Assembly: GCF_020165495.1 (NCBI RefSeq)
Contig: NZ_JAIUIE010000015.1
Location: 1-64,000, forward strand
DNA length: 64,000 bases
Reading direction: 5' to 3'
Origin: Mesorhizobium sp. BR1-1-16
GTDB lineage: Bacteria > Pseudomonadota > Alphaproteobacteria > Rhizobiales > Kaistiaceae
In this document: positions 8,559 through 17,756 of the stretch, piece after piece
Numbering within the stretch: position 1 is the first letter of the stretch
Layout: each line of letters begins with the position of its first letter
The notes under the pieces: model-generated
The model's database searches: none
Told to the model about the DNA's origin: nothing
Seen by the model: the letters and a program-made list of their open reading frames with translations, nothing else
Made by a program: the position numbers and the translations under genes

Positions 8559-11005
8559 CCCATCGCCTCGATGCCAGCTTCCGGCTGCGCAAACTGGCCA
8601 ATGCTGCCAAACGACGGCGGCTTCGTCGTCGCAGGTTCACCCTGGCGATTGGTTGCGCGCTTGCCCTCGTTGTCGGCGGGACCAGCATCTATTGGGCAAG
8701 GGACCATTGGTCCCATGGCGACGAGGACCAGGACCTGCAGGTCAGTGAATCTTCCGACGAGGTACCAGCCGACGCTCCGGTTTATGTGCCGGCAATCGTC
8801 GACCTCGCCGGTGACCCGATGTGGATCACGCTGGGCCCCAATGTCGGCGCGACAAGGCTGCGTGCCCTACCCAAGCCCGAGGGGCTGACCCAGCCCGGCG
8901 TCTCGGCCCAGATCCAGGTCATATCGGACAAGATGCTGTCGTCGAGCGAGCACTTCATGGCGACGATTCCGTCAACCCAGGAGGATTTTGCCTTCTACCA
9001 GGCACAGCGCACGCAGCTTGCCGGCGGAGGTGACGGGTCCGGCAGCCAGCGACCGGCGGATGAGGCCGACGAGCCGTCACAGGTGTCCAGCGCCCCGGAG
9101 CCGCCCGGCGGCTCGACCGAGAGCAATCCATCGACTGCTACGCCCGAGGCCTCTGGCGCAGATGCGCCGGGCGAGGACCTCGCGCCGGTCGATGATCCTG
9201 ATGCAGGCTGGGGCGAAGCCGTCGATCAGAGCAGGACGGCGCTGCCGGCCTTCCAGAAGACGGCGATCGCGAACAACACATCGGTCGCCGTCGTGTCGGA
9301 TGAGCCAGACCGCTTCGAGGCGACCGAGGACAGCTTCGTGCGGATCCTCGATAAGCGAACGCTCGAAAGCGTCGTGACTGACGCGCATTTCGGCACGGAG
9401 GAGGCCAAATCGGCCGCCGATGCGCTTCAGTCACTCTTCAACCTCGATGGCCTCGACGTCGGCTTCGTCGTCGCCATGCGCGGCTATCGCCCGCGCAAAG
9501 TCGGCCAGCAGGTGTTGATGCAGCTCTCGGTCTATGCGCCGGACAAATATATCGGCTCGATGGCGCGCGACGCCGCGGGCAATTTCGTCAAAAGCGTCGA
9601 TCCCTGGGTGCCGGACGACCTCTTTCACTATTCCAATTCACAAACACAGGGGCTGCTCAACCGCCAGTACCGGCTACTCGACGCGATTTACTCGACCGCT
9701 GCCCGTAACAAGGTGCCAGCGGGCGTCATCGGCGAGGCGATCATGTATCTGTCGCGCGGGCAAGACCTCAACGCCTTCGCCACACCCGACCAAAGCCTGA
9801 CGCTGATCTATTCCGAAACGCCGCGTGACCCCAATCGCGATGCAGGCCGCGTGCTCTATGTCGGCGTCCATGGCGGCGACAAGGAATTGGAATGCTTTGT
9901 CTACCAGCAGTCCGACGGCCAGTTCGCCTGCGTCACGGGCAACGATGAGGTGCATTCGCTTGCCGTAACGAACGGGATGATCACGCCGGTCAATGGCGTG
10001 ATGACATCGGTGTTCGGACCGCGCATGCACCCGATCCTGGGCGTTGTGCGGTTTCACAAGGGAGTGGATTGGGCGGCGCCCGTGGGGACGCCGGTCGTGG
10101 CCGCCTTCGACGGGCAGATTACCTTCCAGGGCAATGGTGGCAGCTACGGCAACTTGATCCGCCTTGCTCATGACGACGGCCGCGAGACGCGCTACGCCCA
10201 CCTGCAGAAATTCGCCATCGCCGGCGGCGTCGGCACGAGGGTCAAGGCCGGCGACCTCCTCGCCTTTGTCGGCACTAGTGGCGAGTCGACGGGGCCGCAT
10301 TTGCACTTCGAGCTCTACCGGAACGGCGCGGCGATCGATCCGCTGGGCATGGTTACGACGGTTGCCTCGGAGTCCGGCGATTCGGCGGTAGAAGTGCTGG
10401 TCAACCGAATCGTGCATGTCGAAAGCGGAGGGAGCGCGCGCGCCAAGAACCCACTGTCGTCGGCCACCGGCCTTGGCCAGTTCATCGCCAAGACCTGGCT
10501 TCGGATGATGAGCACCTACCGACCGGATCTGGCTCGTTCGCTGTCCACGGCCCAACTGCTCGACCTGCGCTATGACCCGACCATCTCGCGCGAAATGGTC
10601 CGCAATCTGGCGCGCGAGGGCGAAGCCTATCTTCGAGCGCGCGGGCACGAGATCGGGGCCGGCCGACTGTATCTGTGCCACTTCCTGGGCATGGAGGGGG
10701 CACATCTGGTGCTGGCCGCGTCCAGCGACGCCTCGCTCGTCGCCCTGCTTGGTTCCGATGTCATCCGAGCCAATCCATTTCTGACGGGAAAGACGGCCGG
10801 CTACCTGATCGATTGGGCGGACAGGAAAATGCGTGGCGCGACATCCGGCGGTACCTCGCAGCCGTCTTCGGCCAATGTGCCGATCGTTGCCGCCATCAAG
10901 CAGACCTCGCCTGAATTCGAAGCCTATAAGCAGGCAATCGCCGCCATCGTCGCCCCGATCCAGGGCGCCGCCGACAGCGAGGCCGCATCAGGGACCGCCC
11001 TTTAG
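8555..11005 (+). CDS. Membrane-anchored M23 peptidase fused to a lytic-transglycosylase-like domain
   Basis: A 816-residue cell-wall enzyme candidate. A basic N-terminus and one membrane helix (about residues 29-48) place the rest in the periplasm. After a long acidic, low-complexity region comes a LytM/M23 metallopeptidase domain with zinc ligands in FHKGVDW (H501, D505) and HLHFE (H582, H584), all intact. Next is an SLT-like domain starting near residue 612 with E623 in HVESGG and the following GLGQF motif typical of transglycosylases. Both peptide cross-links and glycan strands could be cut by one protein. In a T6SS operon this suggests local opening of peptidoglycan for the membrane complex; that role is inference. 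The gene is coupled to the DUF1036 gene. Confidence 0.85.
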   Translation: MTHRLDASFRLRKLANAAKRRRLRRRRFTLAIGCALALVVGGTSIYWARDHWSHGDEDQDLQVSESSDEVPADAPVYVPAIVDLAGDPMWITLGPNVGATRLRALPKPEGLTQPGVSAQIQVISDKMLSSSEHFMATIPSTQEDFAFYQAQRTQLAGGGDGSGSQRPADEADEPSQVSSAPEPPGGSTESNPSTATPEASGADAPGEDLAPVDDPDAGWGEAVDQSRTALPAFQKTAIANNTSVAVVSDEPDRFEATEDSFVRILDKRTLESVVTDAHFGTEEAKSAADALQSLFNLDGLDVGFVVAMRGYRPRKVGQQVLMQLSVYAPDKYIGSMARDAAGNFVKSVDPWVPDDLFHYSNSQTQGLLNRQYRLLDAIYSTAARNKVPAGVIGEAIMYLSRGQDLNAFATPDQSLTLIYSETPRDPNRDAGRVLYVGVHGGDKELECFVYQQSDGQFACVTGNDEVHSLAVTNGMITPVNGVMTSVFGPRMHPILGVVRFHKGVDWAAPVGTPVVAAFDGQITFQGNGGSYGNLIRLAHDDGRETRYAHLQKFAIAGGVGTRVKAGDLLAFVGTSGESTGPHLHFELYRNGAAIDPLGMVTTVASESGDSAVEVLVNRIVHVESGGSARAKNPLSSATGLGQFIAKTWLRMMSTYRPDLARSLSTAQLLDLRYDPTISREMVRNLAREGEAYLRARGHEIGAGRLYLCHFLGMEGAHLVLAASSDASLVALLGSDVIRANPFLTGKTAGYLIDWADRKMRGATSGGTSQPSSANVPIVAAIKQTSPEFEAYKQAIAAIVAPIQGAADSEAASGTAL

Positions 11006-11230
11006 ATGCGCCGGCAGAGGCAGGCGGCACATGCCCGCCCAGTCTCGTTCCCATTGCGATGCCAGAACCTTCCAAGATCGACCTCGCCCTGAAGATCTGC
11101 TTCGCATTTTAGCTTGACGGGTGACGGCTCGGAGCTTGTCCGGCGGGAATTTATTCGCGATCGATACGTCCGACCTGCAGCCGACACTTGACCGCGACCG
11201 AGCGTGCGTCTTGACTGCCGGAGGGTGGAG

Positions 11231-11800
11231 ATGGGGCAGGCGATGGTCGACGGGCTTCGATTTCGCACGGCGCGTGAGCTCTATACGGCCTGCCCGTCGG
11301 TGCGTGACGCGATGACGGCGGCGCCCGACGACCGGCCTTCGCTGGATTTCTGCCGCGGGCTTTTGCAGAGCCGGGTACCGGAAGAGTCGATAACATTCTG
11401 CGCCCACCTGCTGTCTGGTCGCGCCGCGGTGTGGTGGGGTCATGAATGCCTCGGCCATCTGACCGACTGGCTGGATGGCCGCGACGTCGAAACGCTGGCC
11501 ATGTTGCGCAACTGGGTCGGCGCGCCTGCGGATCCGGACTGCGCGACGGCCTTGCATATCGCTGCTTCAGTCGATGCCCAAACCCCCGTCTCCTGGCTGG
11601 TGCAGGCTGCCTATGCTCTGTCCGAGGCGTCCTCATCGGCTGCCTGCGAGGCCGCGCGCGGCGTCAACACCGGCGTCCTGGCGGCGCTCGCCCGGGTCAA
11701 TTTGGAGGAGCGCGCGGCGGTGCTGTTGGCGTTTGCGGAAATGGGCATGCAACTGGCCGAACTCGAGGCATTGCGCCAGACAGCCGGCGCGGCGAGCTGA
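11231..11800 (+). CDS. DUF6931-like cytoplasmic protein of the T6SS locus
   Basis: A 189-residue protein without signal or membrane segment. The N-terminal half resembles T6SS-associated proteins now grouped as DUF6931: ARELY near the start, then a predicted helical region with EESITFCAHLL followed by AAVWWGHECL. I assign the family from memory, so it is tentative. The ATG at 11231 is chosen because GGAGG lies six bases before it; an in-frame GTG at 11204 is less likely. It converges on the caspase-like gene with 38 bases between them. Confidence 0.7.
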   Translation: MGQAMVDGLRFRTARELYTACPSVRDAMTAAPDDRPSLDFCRGLLQSRVPEESITFCAHLLSGRAAVWWGHECLGHLTDWLDGRDVETLAMLRNWVGAPADPDCATALHIAASVDAQTPVSWLVQAAYALSEASSSAACEAARGVNTGVLAALARVNLEERAAVLLAFAEMGMQLAELEALRQTAGAAS

Positions 11801-11838
11801 CCTGTTCGTGTTCCGTCAGTTCGCCGGCGTTCCGCACC

Positions 11839-13083
11839 TCATTGGCAGCCATTCTGGGCCCAGTTGCGCAGCGCGGCCTTGAACTGAGTACCGAGCGGAT
11901 GCTTCAAGCGCACGACCATGTCGGGGTTAGGCACGTAGGTCTTAGCCTGGTCGCATAAAAGCTGCTTCGTCCATTGGTGGCAGCCGCTGCATTCGCGGTC
12001 CCAGACGGATTTGTCGAGACCTTCGATCGGGCTGAAGAGCGGCTTGCCCTGCAGGAGTTGGGCGATGCTACGGTTGTCGATCGCTGGGTCGCCGAATTTC
12101 AAGGGGATGTCGAAGAAGACAGGCGCGTTCGATGGCAGTTTCGGAAGCTTGGCCAGGGCGGCGTCGAACGAGGCTCGGTCGGCGGCGGCCGGCGCCGGCG
12201 CCGCGCCAGCGGGTGGCGTCCCCTGGTCGGCCGGCGGCGTCGCTTCGCCAACCACGATCGGAGCGGGCGAATCTTTCCGCTTCTGGAGCACGACATCGGT
12301 ACTCAGTGATCCCCCGATCCACGGCTTCTGCTGGCCAGCTGTCGATTGGCTGACATCGGCGGTCACGCGGTTCATCGTCTCGGCGATCGAAAGATCTGGT
12401 TCGCCGAGATGCGCCAGCAGCGCGGCCGAAAATGCCGACGGCTCGTCGTTGCCGCCTCTGGCAATGGTATCCGGACTGGCGGCAGAAACGATAAGGCTGC
12501 CGGTGTCGCCCGTTCCGATCGGAATTTCGGCCAGCCCGCTGCGGGCCTCCATGTCGGACGATGCTGCAAGCGCATCCGCGAGCGGATTGGCGCGGCTGGC
12601 GTCGAGGAAGACAAGGCGCACGCCGGTCTCGCGTGACATGTGCCGCAGGACCAGATCGAGCGGAATTGTCTCGAAATCGATCGCAGAGTCATCCTGCAGC
12701 GCCGCGTCCACCGGCATCAGATAATTCTTGCCGGATGCCTGCAGCGCATATCCCGCATAGTAGAAGAGAGCGATATCTGCGCCGCGTACCTGCTTGGCGA
12801 ACTTGGCGATCGTCGCCAGCGCCTCAGCCTTGGTCTGGTCGAACCCGGATACGACCTCGAAGTCGAGGCCCTGCAGCTTGTCGGCAATCGCTTGTGCGTC
12901 ATGGACCGAGACAGCCAGCGCCGGAGCGTTCTGATAGGCCGCGTTGCCGAGCACCAGTGCCAAGCGCCTCTCCGCCTGGGCGGCACCCATGCCGAAAGTA
13001 GCGAAAATCAGCACAAGGGCTGCCTGCGCCAGCAGGCGCGCCGTCCATGGCTTGGTTCGATCGCTCACGCCCGTCGCCCGCAT
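11839..13083 (-). CDS. Exported caspase-fold protein lacking catalytic His and Cys, with a C-terminal CxxCH motif
   Basis: A 414-residue protein with a signal peptide (cleavage after AQA, about residue 37) and a peptidase C14 (caspase/metacaspase) fold at about 38-265: ALVLGNAAY, DAQAIADKL, FYYAGYALQ and LDASRANP. In active members the last two read AGHG and DACR. Here the histidine position is Tyr112 and the cysteine position is Ser163, so proteolysis is unlikely. The C-terminal 80 residues contain CSGCH (365-369), the haem c attachment signature, and two more cysteines. It may therefore be a periplasmic binding or redox-sensing protein. It lies 3 bases after the YceI-OmpA gene on the minus strand and is probably last in that operon. 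Confidence 0.85.
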   Translation of the reverse strand: MRATGVSDRTKPWTARLLAQAALVLIFATFGMGAAQAERRLALVLGNAAYQNAPALAVSVHDAQAIADKLQGLDFEVVSGFDQTKAEALATIAKFAKQVRGADIALFYYAGYALQASGKNYLMPVDAALQDDSAIDFETIPLDLVLRHMSRETGVRLVFLDASRANPLADALAASSDMEARSGLAEIPIGTGDTGSLIVSAASPDTIARGGNDEPSAFSAALLAHLGEPDLSIAETMNRVTADVSQSTAGQQKPWIGGSLSTDVVLQKRKDSPAPIVVGEATPPADQGTPPAGAAPAPAAADRASFDAALAKLPKLPSNAPVFFDIPLKFGDPAIDNRSIAQLLQGKPLFSPIEGLDKSVWDRECSGCHQWTKQLLCDQAKTYVPNPDMVVRLKHPLGTQFKAALRNWAQNGCQ

Positions 13084-13086
13084 CTG

Positions 13087-14193
13087 CTAGTTGACCATAT
13101 GCGTCGCCGAGAACTGGATACGGCGGTTGAGCGCCTTGTTCTTTGGCGTATCGTTTGGAGTGATCGGATTCATCTCGCCATAGCCTGCGACCGTCAGCTG
13201 CGCGATCGGGACGCCAGCGGCCGCGAGTGCGTCAGCGACGGCCTGTGCCCGGCGCTGCGACAGGAGTTCGTTGGCAGCCGGAGGGCCGTCGGAATCCGTA
13301 TGCCCCGCTACCTCCACCTTGAGGCTCGGGCATTTGCCCATGACGCTGACCACCTCGTCGAGCAGCGGTTTGCTCCTGGCGTCGAGCTTGGCGCTGGCCG
13401 TGCGGAAATAGATCGCCTGCGTGCGCGACAGCACGTCAAAGCGGTTCATGCATTCTTCATCGCTGAAGTTGGATTTCAGGGCGTCGGTCTCCACGGGCCC
13501 GACATTGGCGGCGACGGGCTGTGGCGGCGTGGCAGGCGTCATGCCATCGGCGTTGAAGACGAAGTCGAATGACACCGATGCCGTCGGCACGATGCTTGAG
13601 ACGTTCGCGGCCTGCTGCAGCTTCTCGATGTTGGGAAGCAGTCCGAAATCGGCGGCGTTGACCGCTACCGGAGCCGCGGAGGCCACGGAGACCTGCGTGT
13701 CCGTGATCATGGTGACGATCACGTCTGCGCTGAGATCCTTGTCGACGCCATGCAGGCTGAGATGGAAGGGCAGCTTGGTCGTCATGCGCCGCTTGGCGGC
13801 GAGGTCGGCAAAAGCTGTCGGATCGACCTTCGCCGTGACTTCCGCGGTCGGATACTGGAAGGTCTCGAAGAACAGGAAGCGCATGCGCACATTGCGCAAG
13901 TCGATGCTGGTATCCACCGAGTTCAGGTCGAATGTGATCTTGGCGTCGCCATCCGGCGTAAGCGTGCCAGCGATGTTGCGGATCTTGTTGGTCTCTACGA
14001 TCGTGTTCTTCTTGACCGACTGGTAGCTGAGCGTCGAACTGGTCGGGTCGAGCGTCCAGCCTGTCGGCGCTGCGGCCGCGGCGCCCGATATCGCCAGCAA
14101 CGCCAGCATTGCCAAGGCGGCCGTTGCGGCATCGCGCCGAGCCATCGACGCGACCGACCTCACGATCTGCACGAACCCCACGACCCTGCGCAT
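13087..14193 (-). CDS. Exported YceI-like domain fused to OmpA domain
   Basis: A 368-residue exported protein. The start at 14193 is preceded by GGAGGGG and gives a clear signal peptide ending in AAAAAP. Residues about 25-190 match the YceI lipocalin-like fold (GWTLDPTSSTLSY, ITFDLNSVDTSIDLRN, TTKLPFHLSLHGV). Residues about 250-365 form an OmpA peptidoglycan-binding domain with AGHTDSDG and NRRIQF. YceI proteins bind isoprenoid-like lipids, and OmpA domains anchor to peptidoglycan, so the fusion would hold a lipid-binding barrel at the cell wall. It is followed at once by the caspase-like gene and is separated from the upstream kinase gene by 331 bases. Confidence 0.85.
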   Translation of the reverse strand: MRRVVGFVQIVRSVASMARRDAATAALAMLALLAISGAAAAAPTGWTLDPTSSTLSYQSVKKNTIVETNKIRNIAGTLTPDGDAKITFDLNSVDTSIDLRNVRMRFLFFETFQYPTAEVTAKVDPTAFADLAAKRRMTTKLPFHLSLHGVDKDLSADVIVTMITDTQVSVASAAPVAVNAADFGLLPNIEKLQQAANVSSIVPTASVSFDFVFNADGMTPATPPQPVAANVGPVETDALKSNFSDEECMNRFDVLSRTQAIYFRTASAKLDARSKPLLDEVVSVMGKCPSLKVEVAGHTDSDGPPAANELLSQRRAQAVADALAAAGVPIAQLTVAGYGEMNPITPNDTPKNKALNRRIQFSATHMVN

Positions 14194-14524
14194 GGACCCC
14201 TCCGCAATTGGAAAAGAAACCCTCAGTCGCAAGGCGCAGCCGCCGTGCATCGCATATAGTCAGGCGCATAGATCAGGATTCACGCGGCCGACTTTAGCCC
14301 GTTGATTCCAAGTATGTCTTGATCTCGCATTCGCCGCATGAGTTCACGATACATGCCTGAGTATAGAACACCTGAAACCTGTCATTGGGCAAGCCCACAC
14401 CTCGTGTCCGCTGGGCTGCATCACGAGGTCGAGCGCATTTCCGACATCCATCGATCGCTTTAGATAAGCGTCCTTGCCGCGCAGCGTCTGATCCAGCGGG
14501 ACCTCGGCTTCCAGACGGAAGCGA
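14194..14524. other. Intergenic region between the second kinase and the YceI-OmpA gene
   Basis: These 331 bases hold no convincing gene. The right part follows the kinase stop, and the left part carries the ribosome binding site of the YceI-OmpA gene. A separate promoter for that gene is likely here, but I see no clear -35/-10 pair. Confidence 0.5.
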
Positions 14525-16435
14525 CTAAAGCGCGGGAGCGCTGTCGCCCCACGGCGCGAAATTAACGCCAAAGTGATCGGCCGCCTTCAGCTGCTGCTGC
14601 AGCTCGGGCAGATAGTCGGCGGCGTGGCGAAGCGGTGTCGCGGGCGGCGCGGCTAGAGCGAGGGGCGTTACAAGCGCCAGAACGATTGCCGGCTCGGCAG
14701 GCGGCGCGATGCCGGAAAAATCGACCTTGAATACTTCATTGCCGAATTCGGCACGCTCGGTGCTGAAGTCGTTCAGTGGCCAGACGGCTCCGGTTTTGTC
14801 GACCAGAAGCAGGGTGACGGCTTCGGCATTCGGATTGCCAACCCTGATCTCCGCTGTGCCACCCCGGCCGCCTGCAACAGAAATCGGCGCCCATATGGCA
14901 TCAGCCCGAATGGCATTCAGGAAATCTGCGGCAGCACATTGTGACGCGAAAATCGCCGACGCGTCGATCACGCCTTGCCCGCCGCCAGCCTGCGCGAGCG
15001 TGTCTCGAATTTTCTCGAAGGGCTCGCGCGACTGTCCGATACCGCGAATATGGGTTGCGGACGGTCCACTATTTCCGTCGGCCTTATAGAGCGCGAAGAA
15101 GCAGCCGTTCGGTGTGGGAGGCGGTGACGGCAGCGGCTGGGGGCCGGTGCCGATCACCCACCACGCTACGGGGAGGGCTATAACGCCAACGGTCGCGAGC
15201 CCCGCGATCAACAAACGCCGCCTTCCCCAAGCTGTCGCCGGGGCATTTGCGCCCTGAGCGTCAGGCGGCGACGAGCGCTTCAATTCGGCGTCCCCTGCCA
15301 TCGCGGGTGGATGGCTGGACAGCGGCGGCTTACTCAAGGGGGTACTGCCAGCAGGTGCCGAACCGATCGGCGCCGTGCTTGCGGCGACGGCCGACGCATG
15401 GCTCCAAGGCGGGTTGCTGGGAGGGACGAGCGGCGGAATCGAAGACTCGAGCCGCGGCGGTATGGATGTCGTATCGGGCAACTGCGAATGGTCCGACACC
15501 GGTGGCTCGTCAGCCGGGGGCGTGACGCGTGCCGGCTCCGGGGCTGCTGCAGGCGGCTCGACAAGCAGCGTCACGGCCATGTCGCCACGCAACATCGCGG
15601 CAACGTCGGTCGCATTGGCCGGGCGCCGGGACGGATCGGGCTGCAGCAACGCCTGGAGGATGCCGCAGATCTCGGACGGAATAGCCTGGAGGTCGGGCAG
15701 GCGTTGGCGCTTCTCGATCAACTCGATCAGTGAGCCTTGCATGTCGAGCGGCCGGCCGGTCAGCGACGCCGCCATGACCAGGCCCAGGCTGTACAGATCA
15801 GACTTCGCCGTCACTTCGCCGCCGGCGAGCCCTAGTTGTTCCGGCGAGACAAAGTTGAACTTGCCGGCGAATTTGCTGCCGATCAGAGTGGTCGCCTTGC
15901 CTTCGATCTGTCGCGCGATGCCGAAGTCGATGATCTTCGGCGCATCAACCGCGCCATTATCGAGAATGATGTTGTCGGGCGACAAATCGCGGTGAACGAT
16001 GCCGGCCCGGTGCGCGAGAGCAAGCCCCTGAGCTACAGGCAGAAAAAGCCGTCGCGCTTCATCGATCGACAAGGGCGTGTCAGCGATACGTTCCGCCAGG
16101 GACGGCCCTTCGACGAACTCCATTGCCAGATAAGGCATCCCAAGCGTCGGATCACGTGAGAAGCTGTAGTAGCGAACAATGTTGGGATGGTGCAGGCGCG
16201 CCACCATCATGGCTTCCTTGCGGAAGAGCGAGAATATCATTGTGTCGCTGGCGAACTCGGTCCGGATCGTCTTGATGGCTACGGGTTCGCCGGTCTCGAT
16301 ATTGTGGCCGCGATAGATTTGTCCCATGCCGCCGGTGGCGATCAGTACGTCGATTTCGTAAGTGTCGTTGAGATGGGTCCCAGGCTCCAGGGCATCGGAG
16401 CCGGCCAGGAGGCCCGTTCGGTCGCCATCGGTCAT
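14525..16435 (-). CDS. Second PpkA-like transmembrane Ser/Thr kinase
   Basis: A 636-residue kinase with a complete catalytic domain (about residues 25-280): GGMGQIY glycine loop, VAIK lysine, HRDLSPDN catalytic loop and DFG. It shares the unusual Ser in the catalytic loop with the kinase at 5457. A Pro-rich linker leads to a membrane helix near residues 405-425, followed by a periplasmic domain with a conserved cysteine (ASQCAAADFL) that aligns with the end of the first kinase (SQCEVAKFL). The two kinases are therefore paralogues with the same outer domain. The ATG overlaps the phosphatase stop (TGATG), so both are made together; that pairing of kinase and phosphatase implies reversible phosphorylation. 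Confidence 0.9.
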   Translation of the reverse strand: MTDGDRTGLLAGSDALEPGTHLNDTYEIDVLIATGGMGQIYRGHNIETGEPVAIKTIRTEFASDTMIFSLFRKEAMMVARLHHPNIVRYYSFSRDPTLGMPYLAMEFVEGPSLAERIADTPLSIDEARRLFLPVAQGLALAHRAGIVHRDLSPDNIILDNGAVDAPKIIDFGIARQIEGKATTLIGSKFAGKFNFVSPEQLGLAGGEVTAKSDLYSLGLVMAASLTGRPLDMQGSLIELIEKRQRLPDLQAIPSEICGILQALLQPDPSRRPANATDVAAMLRGDMAVTLLVEPPAAAPEPARVTPPADEPPVSDHSQLPDTTSIPPRLESSIPPLVPPSNPPWSHASAVAASTAPIGSAPAGSTPLSKPPLSSHPPAMAGDAELKRSSPPDAQGANAPATAWGRRRLLIAGLATVGVIALPVAWWVIGTGPQPLPSPPPTPNGCFFALYKADGNSGPSATHIRGIGQSREPFEKIRDTLAQAGGGQGVIDASAIFASQCAAADFLNAIRADAIWAPISVAGGRGGTAEIRVGNPNAEAVTLLLVDKTGAVWPLNDFSTERAEFGNEVFKVDFSGIAPPAEPAIVLALVTPLALAAPPATPLRHAADYLPELQQQLKAADHFGVNFAPWGDSAPAL

Positions 16436-17223
16436 CACAGCCTTTCCTCCGGACCCCGATCTGCAAACAAGGCGACCTCCTCGCCCAAGGGCGTCGCCGG
16501 GCGGATTGCCACGACCACGACCGAGACATTGTCAGTGGCCCCTCGCTCCAGCGTAAGATCGATCAGCCGGCGGCAGGCCTCGTCCGGCGCGGTATTCCGC
16601 AGGACATCGCCAATCTCCGCATCCTCCACATGGGCAGTCAGCCCATCGCTGCAGATGAGGAAGCGATCGCCAGCCTCGATCAGGCCCTGCACGATCTCAA
16701 GAAAGGGATATTCGTCGACGCCGATTGCATGCCTGATAACGTTCCGGCGCGGCCATGATCGTGCATCTTCGACCGAAAGTACCCCGGTGTCGACCAGCGC
16801 TTGCACCTCCGTGTGGTCGTGCGTCAGCTGTGTGAGGCGGTTATCTCGCCAGTGATAGACGCGACTGTCGCCGGACCACACACAGGCAAAGCGCGCCTCG
16901 AAGATCAAAAGCGCTGCGAGCGTCGCCCCCATGACGCCTCGTCCGCGGGACGCTGCAATACCCAGGATCTCCGCATTTGCGAGATGAACGCGATCCTCGA
17001 ACCGCGCCCTGAGATCGAGAGCCGAACTCGGCCGTCCGATCGACTGCAGCCGATCGATGATCTCTGTGCTGGCGACCTCGCCCGCATCGTGGCCACCCAT
17101 GCCGTCCGCCACGGCGAATAATCCGCTCTCGATCGAAACCAGGAAGCGGTCCTCGTTGATCTGGCGGACAAGGCCCACATGACTATCGCCGCATGCCACG
17201 ACGTCGAAGACATGCTGCGCCAT
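16435..17223 (-). CDS. pppA: PP2C-family protein phosphatase (PppA-like)
   Basis: A 262-residue cytoplasmic phosphatase that should reverse phosphorylation by the PpkA-like kinases. All metal-binding motifs of bacterial PP2C enzymes are visible: INEDRF, VADGMGGHDAGE, SGDSR, SDGLT and ATDNVSVVVV. ATG 17223 is chosen because GGGGAG lies at a good distance and the protein then begins directly before the PP2C fold; an ATG further upstream (17256) is less likely. It is first in a minus-strand operon with the second kinase, transcribed away from the pseudokinase gene. Confidence 0.93.
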   Translation of the reverse strand: MAQHVFDVVACGDSHVGLVRQINEDRFLVSIESGLFAVADGMGGHDAGEVASTEIIDRLQSIGRPSSALDLRARFEDRVHLANAEILGIAASRGRGVMGATLAALLIFEARFACVWSGDSRVYHWRDNRLTQLTHDHTEVQALVDTGVLSVEDARSWPRRNVIRHAIGVDEYPFLEIVQGLIEAGDRFLICSDGLTAHVEDAEIGDVLRNTAPDEACRRLIDLTLERGATDNVSVVVVAIRPATPLGEEVALFADRGPEERL

Positions 17224-17756
17224 CGCCGACCGCTCCCCGCTACAGCCTGCACGCACAATCTGTCACGATAGTTTGCCGCACAAGCCTCTTGGCTGATATT
17301 CATCCAATCGTATCACTTCGCCTTTGTGCACGAAATCTGCTCCGTCACATGTCAAGGCTGAACAACTGCTCAGCCGGTGGAGCGACGGAACGGCCAAAGA
17401 GGACGTTTCGGGTCGCCAGATGCTTCTGGCTGACTTGAAATCGCCTGATGACGTCGTCTATCGTATCACGGCTATTGTTGGGACCGTTCGAAACCGGCAT
17501 CCGCCTTTGCAGATTCTGGAAACGAGGGCAAAAGCAGCCCTGAGTTGCGTCGGGAACCGTATCAATTGGCTGCGCCAGATGTTCATTCAATGGTGGCCGA
17601 TGGGCGCGTTGCATGCGCTGGGTCGAAATTACCTTCGATGCATACTGCGCGTCTATTTCAGGCTGATCCTTGCGGCGCTTGCGCGGGCAGGGGAGGTGGC
17701 CGCTCCGGCGGTGCCCGTGAGACGATTACCCGATCCCGCTTGCGCAGCCTCAGAAT
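17224..17756. other. Divergent intergenic region, no gene seen
   Basis: A 533-base region between the phosphatase (minus) and the pseudokinase (plus). It must hold promoters for both operons. Reading frames exist, but their proteins lack recognisable features, and one runs into the pseudokinase in another frame. I see no clear hairpin or operator. Confidence 0.5.

Noticed and set aside
14344-14571. Open frame of 75 residues on the minus strand after the second kinase
   Set aside because: It begins inside the kinase 3' end in another frame and has no RBS or family signature.
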